A stretch of 64,000 bases of DNA from Pseudopithomyces maydicus. Lineage: Eukaryota; Ascomycota; Dothideomycetes; Pleosporales; Didymosphaeriaceae. Shown piece after piece: positions 12,379 through 23,895 of the stretch. The notes beneath the pieces were generated by a model. It was not told the DNA's origin. It was given only the letters and a program-made list of their open reading frames with translations, and ran no database searches. The stretch lies in assembly GCA_026873275.1 (NCBI GenBank), contig JANTUC010000002.1, positions 1,674,001 through 1,738,000 of the forward strand, given 5' to 3'. Position 1 is the stretch's first letter; the number at the start of each line of letters is the position of its first letter. The position numbers were made by a program, and so were the translations under genes.

Positions 12379-12987
12379 GGCTGCAGCAGCTAACGACGCT
12401 CGAGCGACCTCGTTCTTATATCCACGGCTCTTGGTGCGATTGCTCGGGCCTAACAATGCAATGTGCAATTCCGGGGGAGAAGTGTCCAGTACACCACCGG
12501 GCCCGTATGCATGAACAGCAGTCGCTGTTGCTCATGCATGTGTGGGGTGCTCCTGACCCATGTCCGACCCATGTCTAAGACGCCCGCCCCCAGACAGCAA
12601 ACCACCGCCAGCACATCCATCCCACTTGTCCACGCACACCGGGCCATTGACGGGCGCACACGTCGGTACGAGACGCCCCGGGAGAATCAAGTCTGCGCGA
12701 GAAGTGTGTCCGAACCGTGTGTCTATACATTGTCTGCACGTCCTGCACTTTGACTGTTGCACCTGCCCCAGGTGTGACTGCTCGCACGTGATGAGCACCT
12801 GACCGGGAGCGGGACCTCACCTCTAGGTAAGGTTGGATCGGGACCAGCAAGAGTCAAGCTCGGAATATCTGTGTGCATCATACGAAAATTACACGCCAGC
12901 ATTTGAAGGTGGATGGTATTTGGTCTTGGGGGGCACCACCACTACTTTTTCCTTCTACTGTACATCCATGCAATGCATCTACACCCA
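12379..12987. other. Intergenic, promoter side of the coiled-coil gene
   Basis: Holds the upstream region of the minus-strand coiled-coil gene and the 3' UTR of the minus-strand gene ending at 12,988. No additional gene, RNA or repeat is supported. Confidence 0.45.
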
Positions 12988-13987
12988 TCACCTGTACCCT
13001 TCCGCCCTCCCTCGCTCAAAATCCAGCCGTTTGTCTTCCGGTGTCCAAACTTCGAACGGCCCCGTGTCAGCACCTAGCTCGGCGGGAACTTCCCTGCCGC
13101 TCTTCTCCACCGAGAACGCATGCGGGTTGCCCCGTCCAACATCGTTATCGCTGAGTTCCACCATAGGGTCATCCTTTCTGTGTCGGGAGCGGTAGAACCA
13201 GAATGCTGCAGCCACTACTAGCCCGATGAGAACGGGGATGCCGAGACCGAGACCGACACCTAGGGCAACGGGTGATGGCTTTGCAGACCCTGAAGAAGAT
13301 TCCGATGTCCCCTCTGTCGATATCGCTGGCGCCGTTGCAGTTCCGGACATTGTCCCACTGATCAAGGATGCGTCCTTGCGTGATGCCGTCGCCGTTGCGC
13401 TCACGATACCCTCTGACCCTGTCGGCATGGACCCTGAGACTGACAATACTGCAGCACTCTGCGCCTCGACCACACTCTCCCAATCTTTCCTAGCTGTTGT
13501 ATAGGCCTCCCCTTCTCCATCCTGCTCCTTGAACGACAGCTTTTTGTCATTACAACACGTCGTATTTACCTTCAACGTATCTTCATACTCCAACGTACTC
13601 CCCGTCCCGCAACACCACTGTCCATCCCCCGGACACTCGAACACAATGTGCACATGGCGTTCTACATTCTCGACATTCTTGCACTGCCGCGGACACGCCG
13701 GATCCTGATACGTGGGGTCTGTGCACCCGATGCGCCAGTAGCTGTTGAAGGTAAGGGCGGGGCCCGAAGGAGGGGGTTGAATTTGCAGAGTCCGTTGGAG
13801 AGACATGTGTCGCCTGGGGCACAGCATGCGGAGTGTTGGCCCAGGGAGACGGCAGTCAGGTTGCAGGGGACGTAGGTGTAGGGATTGCCGGACCATGGGG
13901 AGGCGCGATTGGTAATGGAGTAACATGTGCCATTCGGAGCGCTGGAGATGGATGAGAGGCTGAGTGGCGGGATTAGCAGTTGAACAT
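12988..13987 (-). CDS. Cys-rich single-pass membrane protein, frame interrupted
   Basis: Reads as a signal-peptide-like stretch (LLIPPLSLSSISSA), then a Cys-rich ectodomain (NGTCYS, CCAPGDTC, then GDGQWCCGTG and NTTCCNDKK), a Ser/Thr-rich stalk, one membrane segment (about 20 residues around GIPVLIGLVVAAAFWF), a basic stop-transfer RSRHRK and a cytoplasmic tail. This layout is common among fungal plasma-membrane or wall-sensor-like proteins. The frame must change twice: at a C5 run near 13,778 and just after the ATG at 13,987. Adding one base at each gives 1002 nt and 333 residues. An alternative start uses an 8-nt exon at 14,076-14,069 and an intron with a GTGAGT donor (14,068-13,960); it lacks a signal peptide, so I prefer 13,987. 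Function unknown. Confidence 0.6.
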
Positions 13988-15341
13988 GTCGAGGGGTTTG
14001 TATTTGGTGGGATGGGATGGGCTGTGTAGGCTCCGCGGATGGAACAAAGTGACGGGCCGAGGACTCACGAATCCATTTCTCCAGATGAGGGATAAATCCA
14101 CAAGTGTTGTGGTGTCCGTGTAAATGTCTACTACGACGGTGAGGGAGACATGTTCTGCTATGTAAAGAAGCTCAAGTGGCGTTTCTTGGGCTCTGAGATT
14201 GACGGGTGATTCGAAAGACCTTTCAATCTATGCGTGGACCCCTGACTACAGAACGCCATGGCTCGTACCGCTGTGAACGGTCGATTTACGATCCGAGTCG
14301 GCGACCTAGGCGGGTGCATCACTCGGAGGATAGCTAGCTCGGGCAGGCACCTCCCCGACGATTACACTGAAAGCAGTTTTGAAAATGGCGATTCGCCGTT
14401 TCGGAAAGGCGGCGCTTGGGGTGCTAATATAGTCGTGCTGTCTAGCCTGGGATCTGGATAGTGTTCTCCACTTTGTAGTGGTTCGATTAGTGGATAGGTG
14501 TGCTTGGATACTTGTGGGGAACATTTTGGCTCTTGGACGCCTAAACACTATGTGTGCTGACCTTGTCATGGAGGATTATTCCCAGCAGTGGCTTGTCTAT
14601 GTAGGATATGGCGTGTGAGAATGACAATGCATTGGGATCGAAACGGCGGGATCCATGTCCGTTCGTAGATCATTTGCGCGCATCTCAGATCTAGGGGTCA
14701 AGCGAGCGGGCATGGACCATATCAATAGACCTAAGACTTGGGAGTACTCTCCATCTCATAGAAAGGGCAGTATCTATATATGCTTGGCGATGTTACTAGA
14801 ACGATACCTCCTACGAATTTGAGGGACACCTTTTGTAGAGAACCTCGGATTGAAGCACGAGGCCGTGTGGTCACGGCTACGTATGAAGTCGGATACACAG
14901 GTACGGCGCATACATATGTAGCCTGGAACTGTGAAAAAAAGGAGATGACAGCATCTTATACACAAAAAGGTCTTGTCAGTCATGTAGAATGAGTAAGATT
15001 AAGAAATTGTGAGATGAATTAGGGCAGCGGCAAAGGAACCAATGTCTTGGCGCTGGCAATACAACACCCCTTATACGCCACAATAGCTATATCTCTGGTG
15101 TTTCCTAATCCATTTCTTACCACGACTATATCTCCGTATTCTTCTCTTGCTATGCGTTACCATCTTGCTGTTCTTCAATCCCATCTAATACATAAATCGT
15201 TTCATGACGTCACCTGAACTGTTTTACGTCCACACATGTGCATGTCCCTCCACAACCTGTCCTCAACCACACGCCTCTGAATTTATTATCCAGGGTCCCC
15301 AACTCACATCCTCACCTCATCACCTCATCATTGTTCACAAA
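13988..15341. other. Intergenic, 1.35 kb, no gene supported
   Basis: Lies between two divergently transcribed genes (start near 13,987 on minus, 15,342 on plus). The few frames here are below 90 codons and look non-coding. It ends in a pyrimidine-rich leader just before the ATG at 15,342. Confidence 0.45.
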
Positions 15342-16498
15342 ATGTCCCGCATCACCCTCTATGCCGCGCCCCCATTCAATTACCTCGGCACCACCCTCTT
15401 CCTCTCCTACATCCTTCTCGCGCTCACCCTCACCATCCACATTTGCGTCTCGCTCCGTTCTCAATACAACCGCATTCCCTCCGCCAAGGTCCCTGTCGAG
15501 ATCAAAAATGCCCGCCGCCGCCATATCAAGATCTACGCGTTTCTGGCATCGCTCAGTTTCGCGCTGCTGTCTACCAACATGATTGGGTTTTTGCTGACTT
15601 CGTTGAGCACGTGGGTGCGTGCGAAAAGTTTGCTTGGGGAAAGGGTCGGGGTATGGAGTCTAGGGAGGTGGATGTTGGAGAGTAGCTTGTTCGGGGATTT
15701 TGCGAGGGAGCTCGTGAGGAGGAAGGAGAGTGCGGTGTGGACCCATGCAGCGGTGTTGGGGACGTGGGGGTGGAATGTTTGGATGGGTGGGAAAGGTGGG
15801 TGCTTTTTATTCTTTTTTCCAGTGTTCTGTTCATGTGTTTATTTGTTGTTGCTTGAATCTCTTCTATATGTATCGAAATGGGGCGACGTATATGGGTCTG
15901 GCTGGCTATTGTCTATCAAAACGTCTCGCAGATGCAACGCTAACTCTTCCCAGCATATCAACACGCCCTCCCCACACGAACCATGATCTCATACATTGCT
16001 CTAGGCCAGATCCTCCCCATAACATTCACAGCCTGTCTCTTCATCATGCAACTCCACCTCAGCGCAATGGGCCTCTCCCCTACCACTCCTTCTTCACTTT
16101 CCCCAGCTAAACCTCAATCCAAACCTACCACCACCCCTTCCGACCCACCTTCCAAAAAGATCCCTCTGCTCCTCCCCACTCTTGCCCTAAACGCACTCCT
16201 CATTTCTATACCCACGCTCTCTTCCACCCTCTTCATCCCCGCGCTTCTCCTCGCCCGCGCTATCCTTCTATTACCACACACTTCGCGCCTCCGCGCCCGC
16301 GATGATGACGTCCTGCAGAGTATGGCGGTTTCGCTAGGGTGCATTGTGGCGAGCGTGGCTATGGGTAGGGGAGACGTGGGATACGGAGATATCGTAATAG
16401 GGGTGAGCAAGGGAGGGTATGCGGTGAAAGCATTGGGATGGGATGGGGTTGTGGGGGCCGTGGTTTGGCTGGTGAGGGGATGGGGCGGTGGGCTATGA
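15342..16498 (+). CDS. Multi-pass integral membrane protein, fungal, unknown function
   Basis: Two exons, 15342-15795 and 15954-16498, separated by a 158-nt intron (donor GTGGGT, branch GCTAAC, acceptor CCCAG), giving 332 residues. The ATG at 15,342 sits in ACAAAATG and opens directly into a hydrophobic segment (YLGTTLFLSYILLALTL). An upstream in-frame ATG at 15,204 would add a non-hydrophobic leader and is not preferred. Further hydrophobic segments lie around LASLSFALLS, ILPITFTACLFIM, LLLPTLALNALLIS, LFIPALLLARAILLL, MAVSLGCIVASVAM and GVVGAVVWLV, so about seven passes. A Pro/Ser/Thr-rich loop separates segments in exon 2. The count fits a seven-helix protein, but no receptor motif is recognisable. 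Confidence 0.75.
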
Positions 16499-16710
16499 GG
16501 GACTAGGAGTAGGATCGAGGAGAAAGGGGGAATGTACATGGATTACATTGGAACAATCAAGAAGAGAAGATACATGTGAATTGTCATTATCATGTGTGTA
16601 TGGTTGAGCAGTTCGATTTACTATCAAGCTTGTGACTGCAAACGCAAAATATGGGTATCATTAATCACTAGGGAGCGCGCCTCCTCCCACATACATCGGG
16701 TTTGATGTAC

Positions 16711-18542
16711 CTACTCGCCACTCAAATGAGCTTTTAGACCTTCTTTTCCTACCCGCATCGCTCGCTCAATCTCCATTTCTTCCTCACGCAGGCGACCCTT
16801 CCCATACGCCATGTCGCGCTCCTGCTTCCGTTTTTCTTCCTGCACGCGTCTTTCGCGCTCTGCGAGAGCCTTTTCACGACGCCGACGCTCTTCACGCTTC
16901 TTTGCGGATGCCGCGTCTTCCTCGGCAGAAGCAGCGGCGCCCTCAGGCGCGGGAGGTAGGGTGGAAATGTAAGTCTCGATAAGTGGCTCACGAGACGACG
17001 GCGAGAGGGAAATGAAACGGATATCTGTTAGAATGGAAGCCGGAAGCGAGTCAATTGTGGTAGAACGGTGGAGAACTGCGAGAGGCTGCGCCTTGAGGAG
17101 AGCGGTGAGGTCGGATTTGAGCTCTGAAGAGCGCATGCCGATGCGCTTGATATGTTCGCGGTACAGTTTTTCCTTCTCTTTGTCCGGCAGTTTCATGTCC
17201 TTCAGTTCGGGCTCCTTTTTGTACTTTCGTCGGAACTCCGGCCAGTAGAGCTTTGGTGTTGCGTAGCGGTCTAAGAAAGCGAGATACGGGATCCGCGGGT
17301 CGACCTTCTGTTGCTTTGCCTTTTGCTCTTTGAGGTAATGCATCTTGTCGCGGGCCCATTCATCAAAGCACTCTTTTCGAGTCTTCATGGTGGGGAGGGC
17401 CTTGTAGCGCTCATCATCGTAAAGGGCGCCTGCTTCGAGGACCTTGTTCCAGGGCGTGTAGGGGTTGATGTTTGTATCGTCGAGGAGTTCTTTGAAAAGG
17501 GCTTTGCAATCTTCCTCCGATAACGGCTCCTCTTCGTAATACTCTTCCTGTTCGTACTCGCCACCCATCTGCTCCATCTCCTCCATTTGCGCCAGCTGCC
17601 AGGCGAGGTCTTCGTCTTCTGCGGGCTGTTCAGCAGCCGGCTCCTCTGTGCGTTGGCGCTTCGATGGGTGGGATCCTTCTTCTCCCTCATCATCGGTGAC
17701 CTCGACCTCTTCGTATTCTTCCTCATCCTCCATGCCCTCCTCGCCCTCTACTTCTACGATTTCGATCTCTTCATCTGCCTCTGCTAGCTCAGCCTCAATA
17801 TTAGCTATTGCTTCGTCTTCTGGGGCAACCGCATCACTTGGTTCAGCACGCTCTTCCCGTTCTTTTCTCTCCCTCTCGGTGCGGTCGAACTCCACGACCG
17901 CCTTCATAACGTCTGGCGGAAATTTCCAAAAGCTTTCATTAGTATCTTTGTTCCACACAAATCTTCGTCCCAGCTTTGTCCTGACCAGCACCCATGGCGC
18001 GCAGTTGGGAATATCCTGGCGATGTTTCGGCCTGTCCTTGGGATGTCGTGGACGATCCGGAAAACTGGCGTGTCCCCCCGGAGGGCCGGCATGGTGGCCT
18101 CCTCTTCCACGATGTTGTCCACGGCCGGAGTACAGATTCTGCGCTCCTCCAAAAATGAGGTCCTCCATCTGCCTCTTCGGGTCAAAGGCGCTGGGTCCAT
18201 CCTGCTGGGGGTTCCAGGCATTGTAGTTGTTGGAGCCCGAGTCTGCGCCTAGCGATGCCGGCGGTCGCGCTGGGAGACTGGCTGGGGGTGGTGGCAAGGG
18301 AGCAGAAACGGGGGCAGGAACGGGGGCAGGAGCGGGGGCAGGGTATGCAGTGGCAATCGGCCGCGCGTATGTGGACTTCTTCGTCTCTTTGTGGTAGTAG
18401 TAGACATGTCCTATGGGCTGTCAGTGATGCTATGACGCAAGTTTGGAGAGGCTACTCGCATACCCGAGGGTGCCTTGTGCTCCGTCCACCCTGCTGGGAG
18501 CGGCGGCGGAGGAGGCAGCGCTCTGACAGGCACATCGGACAT
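16711..18542 (-). CDS. WW- and FF-domain protein (TCERG1/dre4-like)
   Basis: Exon 1 is 18542-18464 and exon 2 is 18410-16711. The 53-nt intron (donor GTATGC, branch ACTGAC) interrupts the first WW domain. The protein has 592 residues. WW1 (about 14-43) reads LPAGWTEHKAPSG, then HVYYYHKETKKSTYARP. A Pro/Ala linker follows. A second, degenerate WW-like segment (about 160-190) includes RRFVWNKDTNESFWKFP. A strongly acidic region comes next, then FF repeats from about residue 320 (CKALFKELLDD, TPWNKV) and a second with FLDRYATPKLYWPEFRRKYKK. The C-terminal third is a charged Arg/Glu-rich helix. This layout matches nuclear proteins that couple RNA polymerase II elongation to splicing (TCERG1/CA150 in animals, dre4 in fission yeast). 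The frame is intact. It shares a 242-bp upstream region with the proteasome gene. Confidence 0.85.
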
Positions 18543-18784
18543 GGTGGCCAGAAACCTGCATACGACGCAGATGGTGCAAGCAGAGGTGACGGTGTCGGTG
18601 TCCATGTGGAAAAAGTGGTCGGGGCTTGGCATTCGAACCTCCGACGACGCGCAGTGAAGCTGCCTGTAGCTCCCACACCTGGGCACCCCAACCCACCCAC
18701 GAAGCTCCCCGCCGCCCTCCCTCGACATCGTCTGCGCCTGCGACCCTCGCGTTTCCCACCCCAGACCAGCTCTCTTCCGCAACC
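18543..18784. promoter_or_regulatory. Shared divergent promoter, WW/FF gene and proteasome alpha-4
   Basis: 242 bp separate the two opposing start codons, so both promoters must lie here or overlap the neighbouring 5' UTR. The half nearer the proteasome gene is pyrimidine-rich. I see no clear TATA box and no convincing PACE (GGTGGCAAA) element. Confidence 0.6.
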
Positions 18785-19705
18785 ATGTCACGGAGATACG
18801 ATTCACGGGTGCGTCGTCGCCCCCGCCACTGCGCCCGCCCGCCCACGGCTAACATGCTCACAGACAACCATCTTCTCGCCCGAGGGCCGATTGTACCAGG
18901 TCGAATATGCCCTCGAGGCCATTTCGCACGCAGGAACCGCGTTGGGCATCTTGGCCAAGGATGGCATCGTTCTGGCCGCGGAGAGGAAGGTCACCAGCAA
19001 GCTGTTGGAGCAGGACACATCAGCCGAGAAGCTCTACATCCTGAACGAGTGCGTAGCCACCCACCCAAGTGTCCGGCTTTGCTCTGACACCCACCCGCAG
19101 CAACATGATCACCGCCGTCGCAGGTATGACGGCCGATGCGAACATCCTGATCAACTACGCTCGTGACGTTGCACAGCGCTACCTCCTCACCTACAACGAA
19201 GACATTCCTTGCGAGCAGCTCGTACGCCGGCTATGCGATCTCAAGCAGGGCTACACACAGCGCGGTGGTCTCCGGCCCTTTGGCGTGTCTTTGATCTACG
19301 CAGGGTGGGACCCTCAGCGGGAGTTCCAGCTGTACCAGAGCAACCCCAGTGGTAACTACGGCGGCTGGAAGGCGACAAGCGTCGGCGCCAACAACGCCTC
19401 TGCCCAGAGTCTGCTCAAGCAGGATTACAAGGAAGAGTGTGATCTCAAAGAGGCGTGTGGCCTTGCGGTCAAGGTGCTTGGCAAGACCATGGACTCCACC
19501 AAGCTGAGCAGCGAGAAGAGTACGTTTCCACGTAACCTCCGAAGCAGGAACATGAGCTGACAGTTTTCTAGTCGAGTTTGCCACGGTCGGCAGGACAGAG
19601 TCAGGAAAGGTCTACCACCACCTCTGGGGAGCGGATGAGATCGATGCGCTGCTTAAGGAGCACGGCCTGGCCAAGCAGGAAGACACCGATATGACCGAGG
19701 GTTGA
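18785..19705 (+). CDS. PRE9: 20S proteasome subunit alpha type-4 (alpha3, Pre9-like)
   Basis: Four exons: 18785-18808, 18864-19048, 19101-19519 and 19572-19705, with introns of 55, 52 and 52 nt. The 253-residue product has the usual length. The N terminus MSRRYDSR plus TTIFSPEGRLYQVEYALEAI is the proteasome alpha-subunit signature. The body continues with GTALGILAKDGIVLAAE and RPFGVSLIYAGWD, and the tail carries an acidic end (EDTDMTEG). Alpha subunits form the outer rings of the 20S core, gate substrate entry and have no catalytic threonine. The match to the alpha-4/Pre9 type rests on the N-terminal motif and overall pattern. All splice junctions are in frame. It is the clearest housekeeping gene in the window. 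Confidence 0.95.
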
Positions 19706-20176
19706 GACTGATGGAAGCGTTGGGGGATACAGCGTCTACGCATCACGATAGACTTGACCTGTAGTATACCATAACAGGTGAGAGCACCAACCAACATCTG
19801 GTAGCAAATCTCACTTTCATGACGGCACGCCACCACATTTACACCTGCATTGATCATCTTCATTTTTGTTGTGTCTGGCATTTGATGAAACGTACGCTGG
19901 ATTGCCCCGAAACCCGTCCTTGATCTTGTACATACGTGATGAGGCCTGCCAACTTGGGCATTGTTCTTACCGGATTGCCGCACGCGGCCGCCATGCTATG
20001 GGCTAGGAAGGAGCATTCATGCCTCCAACCGTCAACAACCATCCACCTTGTCCTATCTCCTACACTTTCTCCCTAAGCAAAGTTTTGTCTCTTCTTCACC
20101 ATTGCTAGATGCACTGTGGACCTCCTTACTGCATCCTTTCGCGCATTGTCTATCCTGCATCGCATTACGCCTCAGC
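19706..20176. other. Intergenic, no gene seen
   Basis: Holds the 3' UTR of the proteasome gene and the leader of the next plus-strand gene. Open frames here lead into the next coding region without a better start. Confidence 0.4.
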
Positions 20177-21379
20177 ATGTCTAGCCCTCCCCGCCGTCCA
20201 AGTGCTGCATACACTTACGCTGCTGTCCCGTCAAGCTCTCTTCTTGAACAGCTCCTACAGGAGATCAATGACGTCGATGCTCCGAGATCAGACCCTATTG
20301 TCCCGGCTACCCATGGACTGAATTCCAGAAAGTATTCGCTGGCAAGCTCTTCAAGAAGAACTTCATTGAACAGCACCATCCATACGCCATCACGCAGTAG
20401 ATCAAACGTCTGGGTCAATGGTGGTGCGCTAGCAGAAGATGCTCGTCAAAAGCTAAGAGCCCTGGACGAAGCTCGTCAGCGGAAACTGTCAGTCTCTAGC
20501 TCTTCTCCCCAAGTCCATTCAATGAAACTCAACGAGTCCGACAACATGGAAGTTTCTTCGAAGACCATCGTTCCTGAGAAGACATGGCCTATTCCTCCAT
20601 CTTCGCTTTTGTTCTCAGATTTTGAATTCAGCCGCACGGCCACATTCGCTATGCCCGACCTGCCTTCACCAACAGCTGAGCTTCATAAAGATCTTAGTAC
20701 GGTTCCTTCTTAGAATGAATCCTCATTATTGACATGGAATCATTGCAGGTAGGAAGCGGGCACGCAGCGAGGCTCATACTCCTGATTCAACCATGAAGAG
20801 ACTGCGTCAACACAGCTTTGCCGACATGTCCAGCCGCGAACGCCACTATTGTAATCCGACCACACCTCGAAGAAATGATGCAGTGACGGGTATGTCGATT
20901 TGTCCTATTTTACCTCTTGATACATGATGTCTGTACTGAGTACCAGCCCAGTCCTAACTACCCACGTCAGCAACGCTACCTCTTCCGACCCCATCCTCGA
21001 GCATCCCCTCCTCTTGGACCCCCTCCCTGAAGCTCTTGATTGTCCTCCTTCCCCACTGTACGAATTCCGAACCACCCCAAAGCACGCTTACACACCGTTC
21101 CGGCCCTCGACACCCCGCCGTTCACCTACACCTTCGGACGCAGATAGTCCGAGCGCAGCACCTGCATGGGCGCAGCCGCTCCATCTGGTTGAAGATGAAG
21201 TCTCCATCTTCAAAAATGCGCATGGTGATCGCGCGCAAGAAAACCCATTGTGCTTGCATTGCTTCCGACAACATGGTGAATTCCGAATGATGGTGGAACG
21301 TCACTGCACGGTTTGTGGGCGGAACGAAATATTGGAAGGACACTATTGGGAGGCACAGCCAGAACCGTACTGGAGGTAA
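20177..21379 (+). CDS. Ser-rich protein with C-terminal Cys-pair (zinc-ribbon-like) motif
   Basis: Three exons are proposed: 20177-20696, 20749-20889 and 20947-21379. Exon 1 is Ser/Pro-rich and disordered. Exon 2 is basic (RKRARS, MKRLRQHS) and could hold a nuclear localisation signal. Exon 3 ends with LCLHCFRQHGEFRMM and RHCTVCGRNEILE, two CxxC pairs 18 residues apart that could bind zinc. Intron 1 has donor GTACGG and acceptor TTGCAG. Intron 2 has a good GTATGT donor, but every likely acceptor leaves exon 3 one base out of frame. One extra base, for example in CCC at 20,947, gives 364 residues. This may be a nuclear protein, but no family is recognised. Confidence 0.6.
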
Positions 21380-21880
21380 ACAAAGAACCACAGCCAATGT
21401 CTTTGGATGAATGCCCTTTTTCGGGGTGCAAACATGTATCTGGGCTCAACAGGGGTTACACGGGGGTGACTATCAAATGGGGATGTGCAGGTATTCAGAC
21501 AATTCAACACATGCTATTATGAACAACGATAAACATACAATTTGCAATAATAAACTCACTTGAAAACGGGCATAGTATTGAATAGGATTGAATCAGGTAT
21601 CGTAGCGAATCCGATCGCAAAAGGGCATGGTAATCAACTCTGTTGGGAACAAGCATGTTGAATAAAACATTGACATGTATTCGCTGCAGTTTCTTTCTGT
21701 CACGTCTTTCAAAATTGGGCGTTTGCCTAGGCATACCACGGGCGTCTGCCTAGGCACGGTGCCTGATCGGGTGCTCTTATATTTCCAGCAGGTGCCTGCG
21801 CACTAGCTGCGTCTTCTCATTGTCTCCCGTACCATCTGCTGAAATTCAAAGGAACCTCCAGCTGTCACCAAACGGCTATA
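21380..21880. other. Intergenic with duplicated 10-bp palindrome
   Basis: The stretch before the 2EXR-like gene holds no open frame of note. It contains two exact TGCCTAGGCA palindromes (21,724-21,733 and 21,747-21,756) about 125-160 bp upstream of the start, followed by a TATATT-type stretch and a pyrimidine-rich leader. Confidence 0.5.
21724..21756. promoter_or_regulatory. Two TGCCTAGGCA palindromes, 23 bp apart
   Basis: Two exact copies of a 10-bp perfect palindrome spaced 23 bp start to start, about two helical turns. They sit upstream of the gene starting at 21,881 and look like paired binding sites for a dimeric regulator. I did not see copies upstream of the paralogue at 23,896. Confidence 0.45.
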
Positions 21881-22765
21881 ATGACGATGGACGCAGCAGA
21901 ATATCCGGCGCCTTCCCTGGCAGTGGTGAAGAAGTACAGGGATAAAGTCGAGAGGTATGTGGAGACAGGCACACTTCTAAGACATTAGCTGATAATTAGA
22001 TATAGTGTGATGAAGCTTGTCAAAATTCAGGCTATCGAGATGGAAAAAACGGCCCATCTTAACGGTGGCTCCAAACATATCCAACACTACAACAAGGCGC
22101 TCGAGCGTGAAAAGCAGATTATTACAAAGTACATCGAGGTGTCGTGCCGACAACTGTGTGCCAAATTGACGAACACTCTTCCACGCGAAGTTCGAGACAT
22201 GGTCTACTCAAAAATGCTGTACAACGGCGGCTACCCAGAGATCAAGGTGCCGCAGTACGACACGAACTATGAGCCTTCCTCAATCTACCCAACGTCGTAC
22301 GCAGACTGCCCGCCACAGTTCGTCAGGAAGTTCTTCGGGCGCAATGGGAAGTATTGTTTCGACGATGCATGCGTTGGCACAAATTTCGCTACCGAGTTTA
22401 CACAAGCTTTCTATGGGGTATCTAAATTCGTCTTCCCTCCCTACACGGTCCGAAATTTGCCTCTCTTGCTGAGGGCAAACGAACCCATGTTGAGCGATAG
22501 TATTCGTCCGTTGGCCCTGGTCAATCACCTCGAACTCCACTTCTTCCCAGACGTGAGCAAGGCGGATCTCGAAGCCCTGAGCTGCCTTTACAAGCTCGAA
22601 AGTCAAGTGGAGGTTGTATTCATCTTATTTTCTCGCAGACTTCAGAGACTCAACCCCCGATATAAGGTTGAGGAACATTTAGACTCTGACCTACATCTAT
22701 TACCGATCGTGCGTAAGCTCCAAAATAGCAAGCACAAGTGCGAGTGGAAGATAGGGTTTATCTAG
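21881..22765 (+). CDS. 2EXR/F-box-like protein (paralogue 1)
   Basis: Two exons, 21881-21954 and 22000-22765, with a 45-nt intron (donor GTATGT, acceptor ATTAG), give 279 residues. It begins MTMDAAEYPAPS, followed by a charged helical stretch and then LPREVRDMVYSKML at about residue 85, the 2EXR/F-box-like core. The remaining sequence has the loosely conserved hydrophobic pattern typical of these fungal proteins (LALVNHLELHFFPD). No membrane segment or signal peptide is seen. It resembles the gene at 23,896 in exon structure, MDAA start and core motif, so the two look like old tandem duplicates. The frame is intact. Function unknown. Confidence 0.75.
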
Positions 22766-23774
22766 ATCAAGAGTAATCCATAGAAGTTTTCAGCTGGGGT
22801 TTCGCGGGGTGAGTTCTGCTCTTGTAATGGATCTTTTAGTTAGTACTGACAATCTCGAAAGCACTCAAAACCCACCCGAAAGCTCAACATCAAGAAATAC
22901 AGTCCAGATACACTCAATTACTGAGACGCAATACCCAGGAAGCAAATAGAAAGAAGGGTATAAAACTCTACTTGTGGAATGGAAAGCGCACCAAGAATCG
23001 GCATTCCTGGGGGGGTTATCTCTTAATATCATATTATTGAACCTATGGGTTATAAACACAGGGCTCTGGGGTTACTGATATGAGCGATTCCATACTTTTG
23101 CCTAACGATTGTGAGACTTACGAACTAATACTAAGCCTGAGCAGACCTCGTGCTGTACACTCATCTTGACTTGACTTCTTGAACATCAGCCTACCATTAG
23201 GCAGACCGACTTATCACTAGCTCCTTTTGATGCCTTTAGAACTTTTTACTAACTGTTTATCAAGGGATGTAAATTCTTTGACAGCTATCTTGTGTTTGCC
23301 ACTCTCGGTTGCTATATCCATTTCCTAGCCGTTGATGGGAAGTCATTGTAAATATGTCGCAAATACATCTAAACCCGAATGTTAAACGATCTTCATCGAC
23401 CTCGGTATAATTCTCGTGATCTTCTCTGCACAGAACGCATTTGTATCAACAACTGGCGCCCAGGCAACCTTGGACGTGGGACGCCGGTGCTCCATCCCAG
23501 CACTTACTATATTAGGGCAAGCGTACTTTTATGCCTTCGTATACCCACGCCACGTGTGACGCTGTGATCCATGGATCATAGTGTCGTTGCACACGCCACT
23601 CAGCTACAAATCTTCTAGACATCTGGTGTTGAATCTGTCAAATAACAAACACTGAGATTGGGGCTAAAAATTCCACCGACCCGCCTTTGACTACAGTCGC
23701 AAAGTTCGGGCTACCCAAGCGTCTTTGCCCTGAGGCACCGGTAGCACGACCACTGGACCCCACAGCGGACCGGG
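22766..23774. other. Intergenic between tandem paralogues
   Basis: About 1 kb with only short non-coding frames. AT content rises compared with the genes. I find no tRNA and no transposon end. The right edge carries the 15-bp repeat array described separately. Confidence 0.4.
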
Positions 23775-23864
23775 TCTTCAGCAACCGGATCTTCAGCAAC
23801 CGGATCTTCAGCAACCGGATCTTCAGCAACCGGATCTTCAGCAACCAGATCTTCAGCAACCGCG
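23775..23864 (+). repeat. 15-bp tandem repeat, six copies
   Basis: Six contiguous units of TCTTCAGCAACCGGA (the last two vary at 1-2 bases) end 31 bp before the ATG at 23,896, so they lie in the promoter or 5' leader. Because the unit is a multiple of three, both strands read open as short repeats (for example RIFSN), which explains the small open frames here. Confidence 0.85.
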
Positions 23865-23895
23865 CACGTCTGTTGTATCAAGCATAAGAGCCACG

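Noticed and set aside
10764..12514. Long open frames on the plus strand opposite the coiled-coil gene (up to 520 codons)
   Set aside because: They are antisense shadows of a Glu/Gln-rich and GC-rich coding region; their translations are Ser/Cys/Leu- or Gly/Arg-rich without domains.
13960..14076. 8-nt first exon plus intron for the Cys-rich membrane protein
   Set aside because: Splice signals are acceptable, but the product would lack the signal peptide that the ectodomain needs; the start at 13,987 with one missing base fits better. Kept as an alternative only.
23687..23887. Plus-strand frame with RIFSN repeats
   Set aside because: It is the translation of the 15-bp repeat array and ends just before the real start at 23,896.
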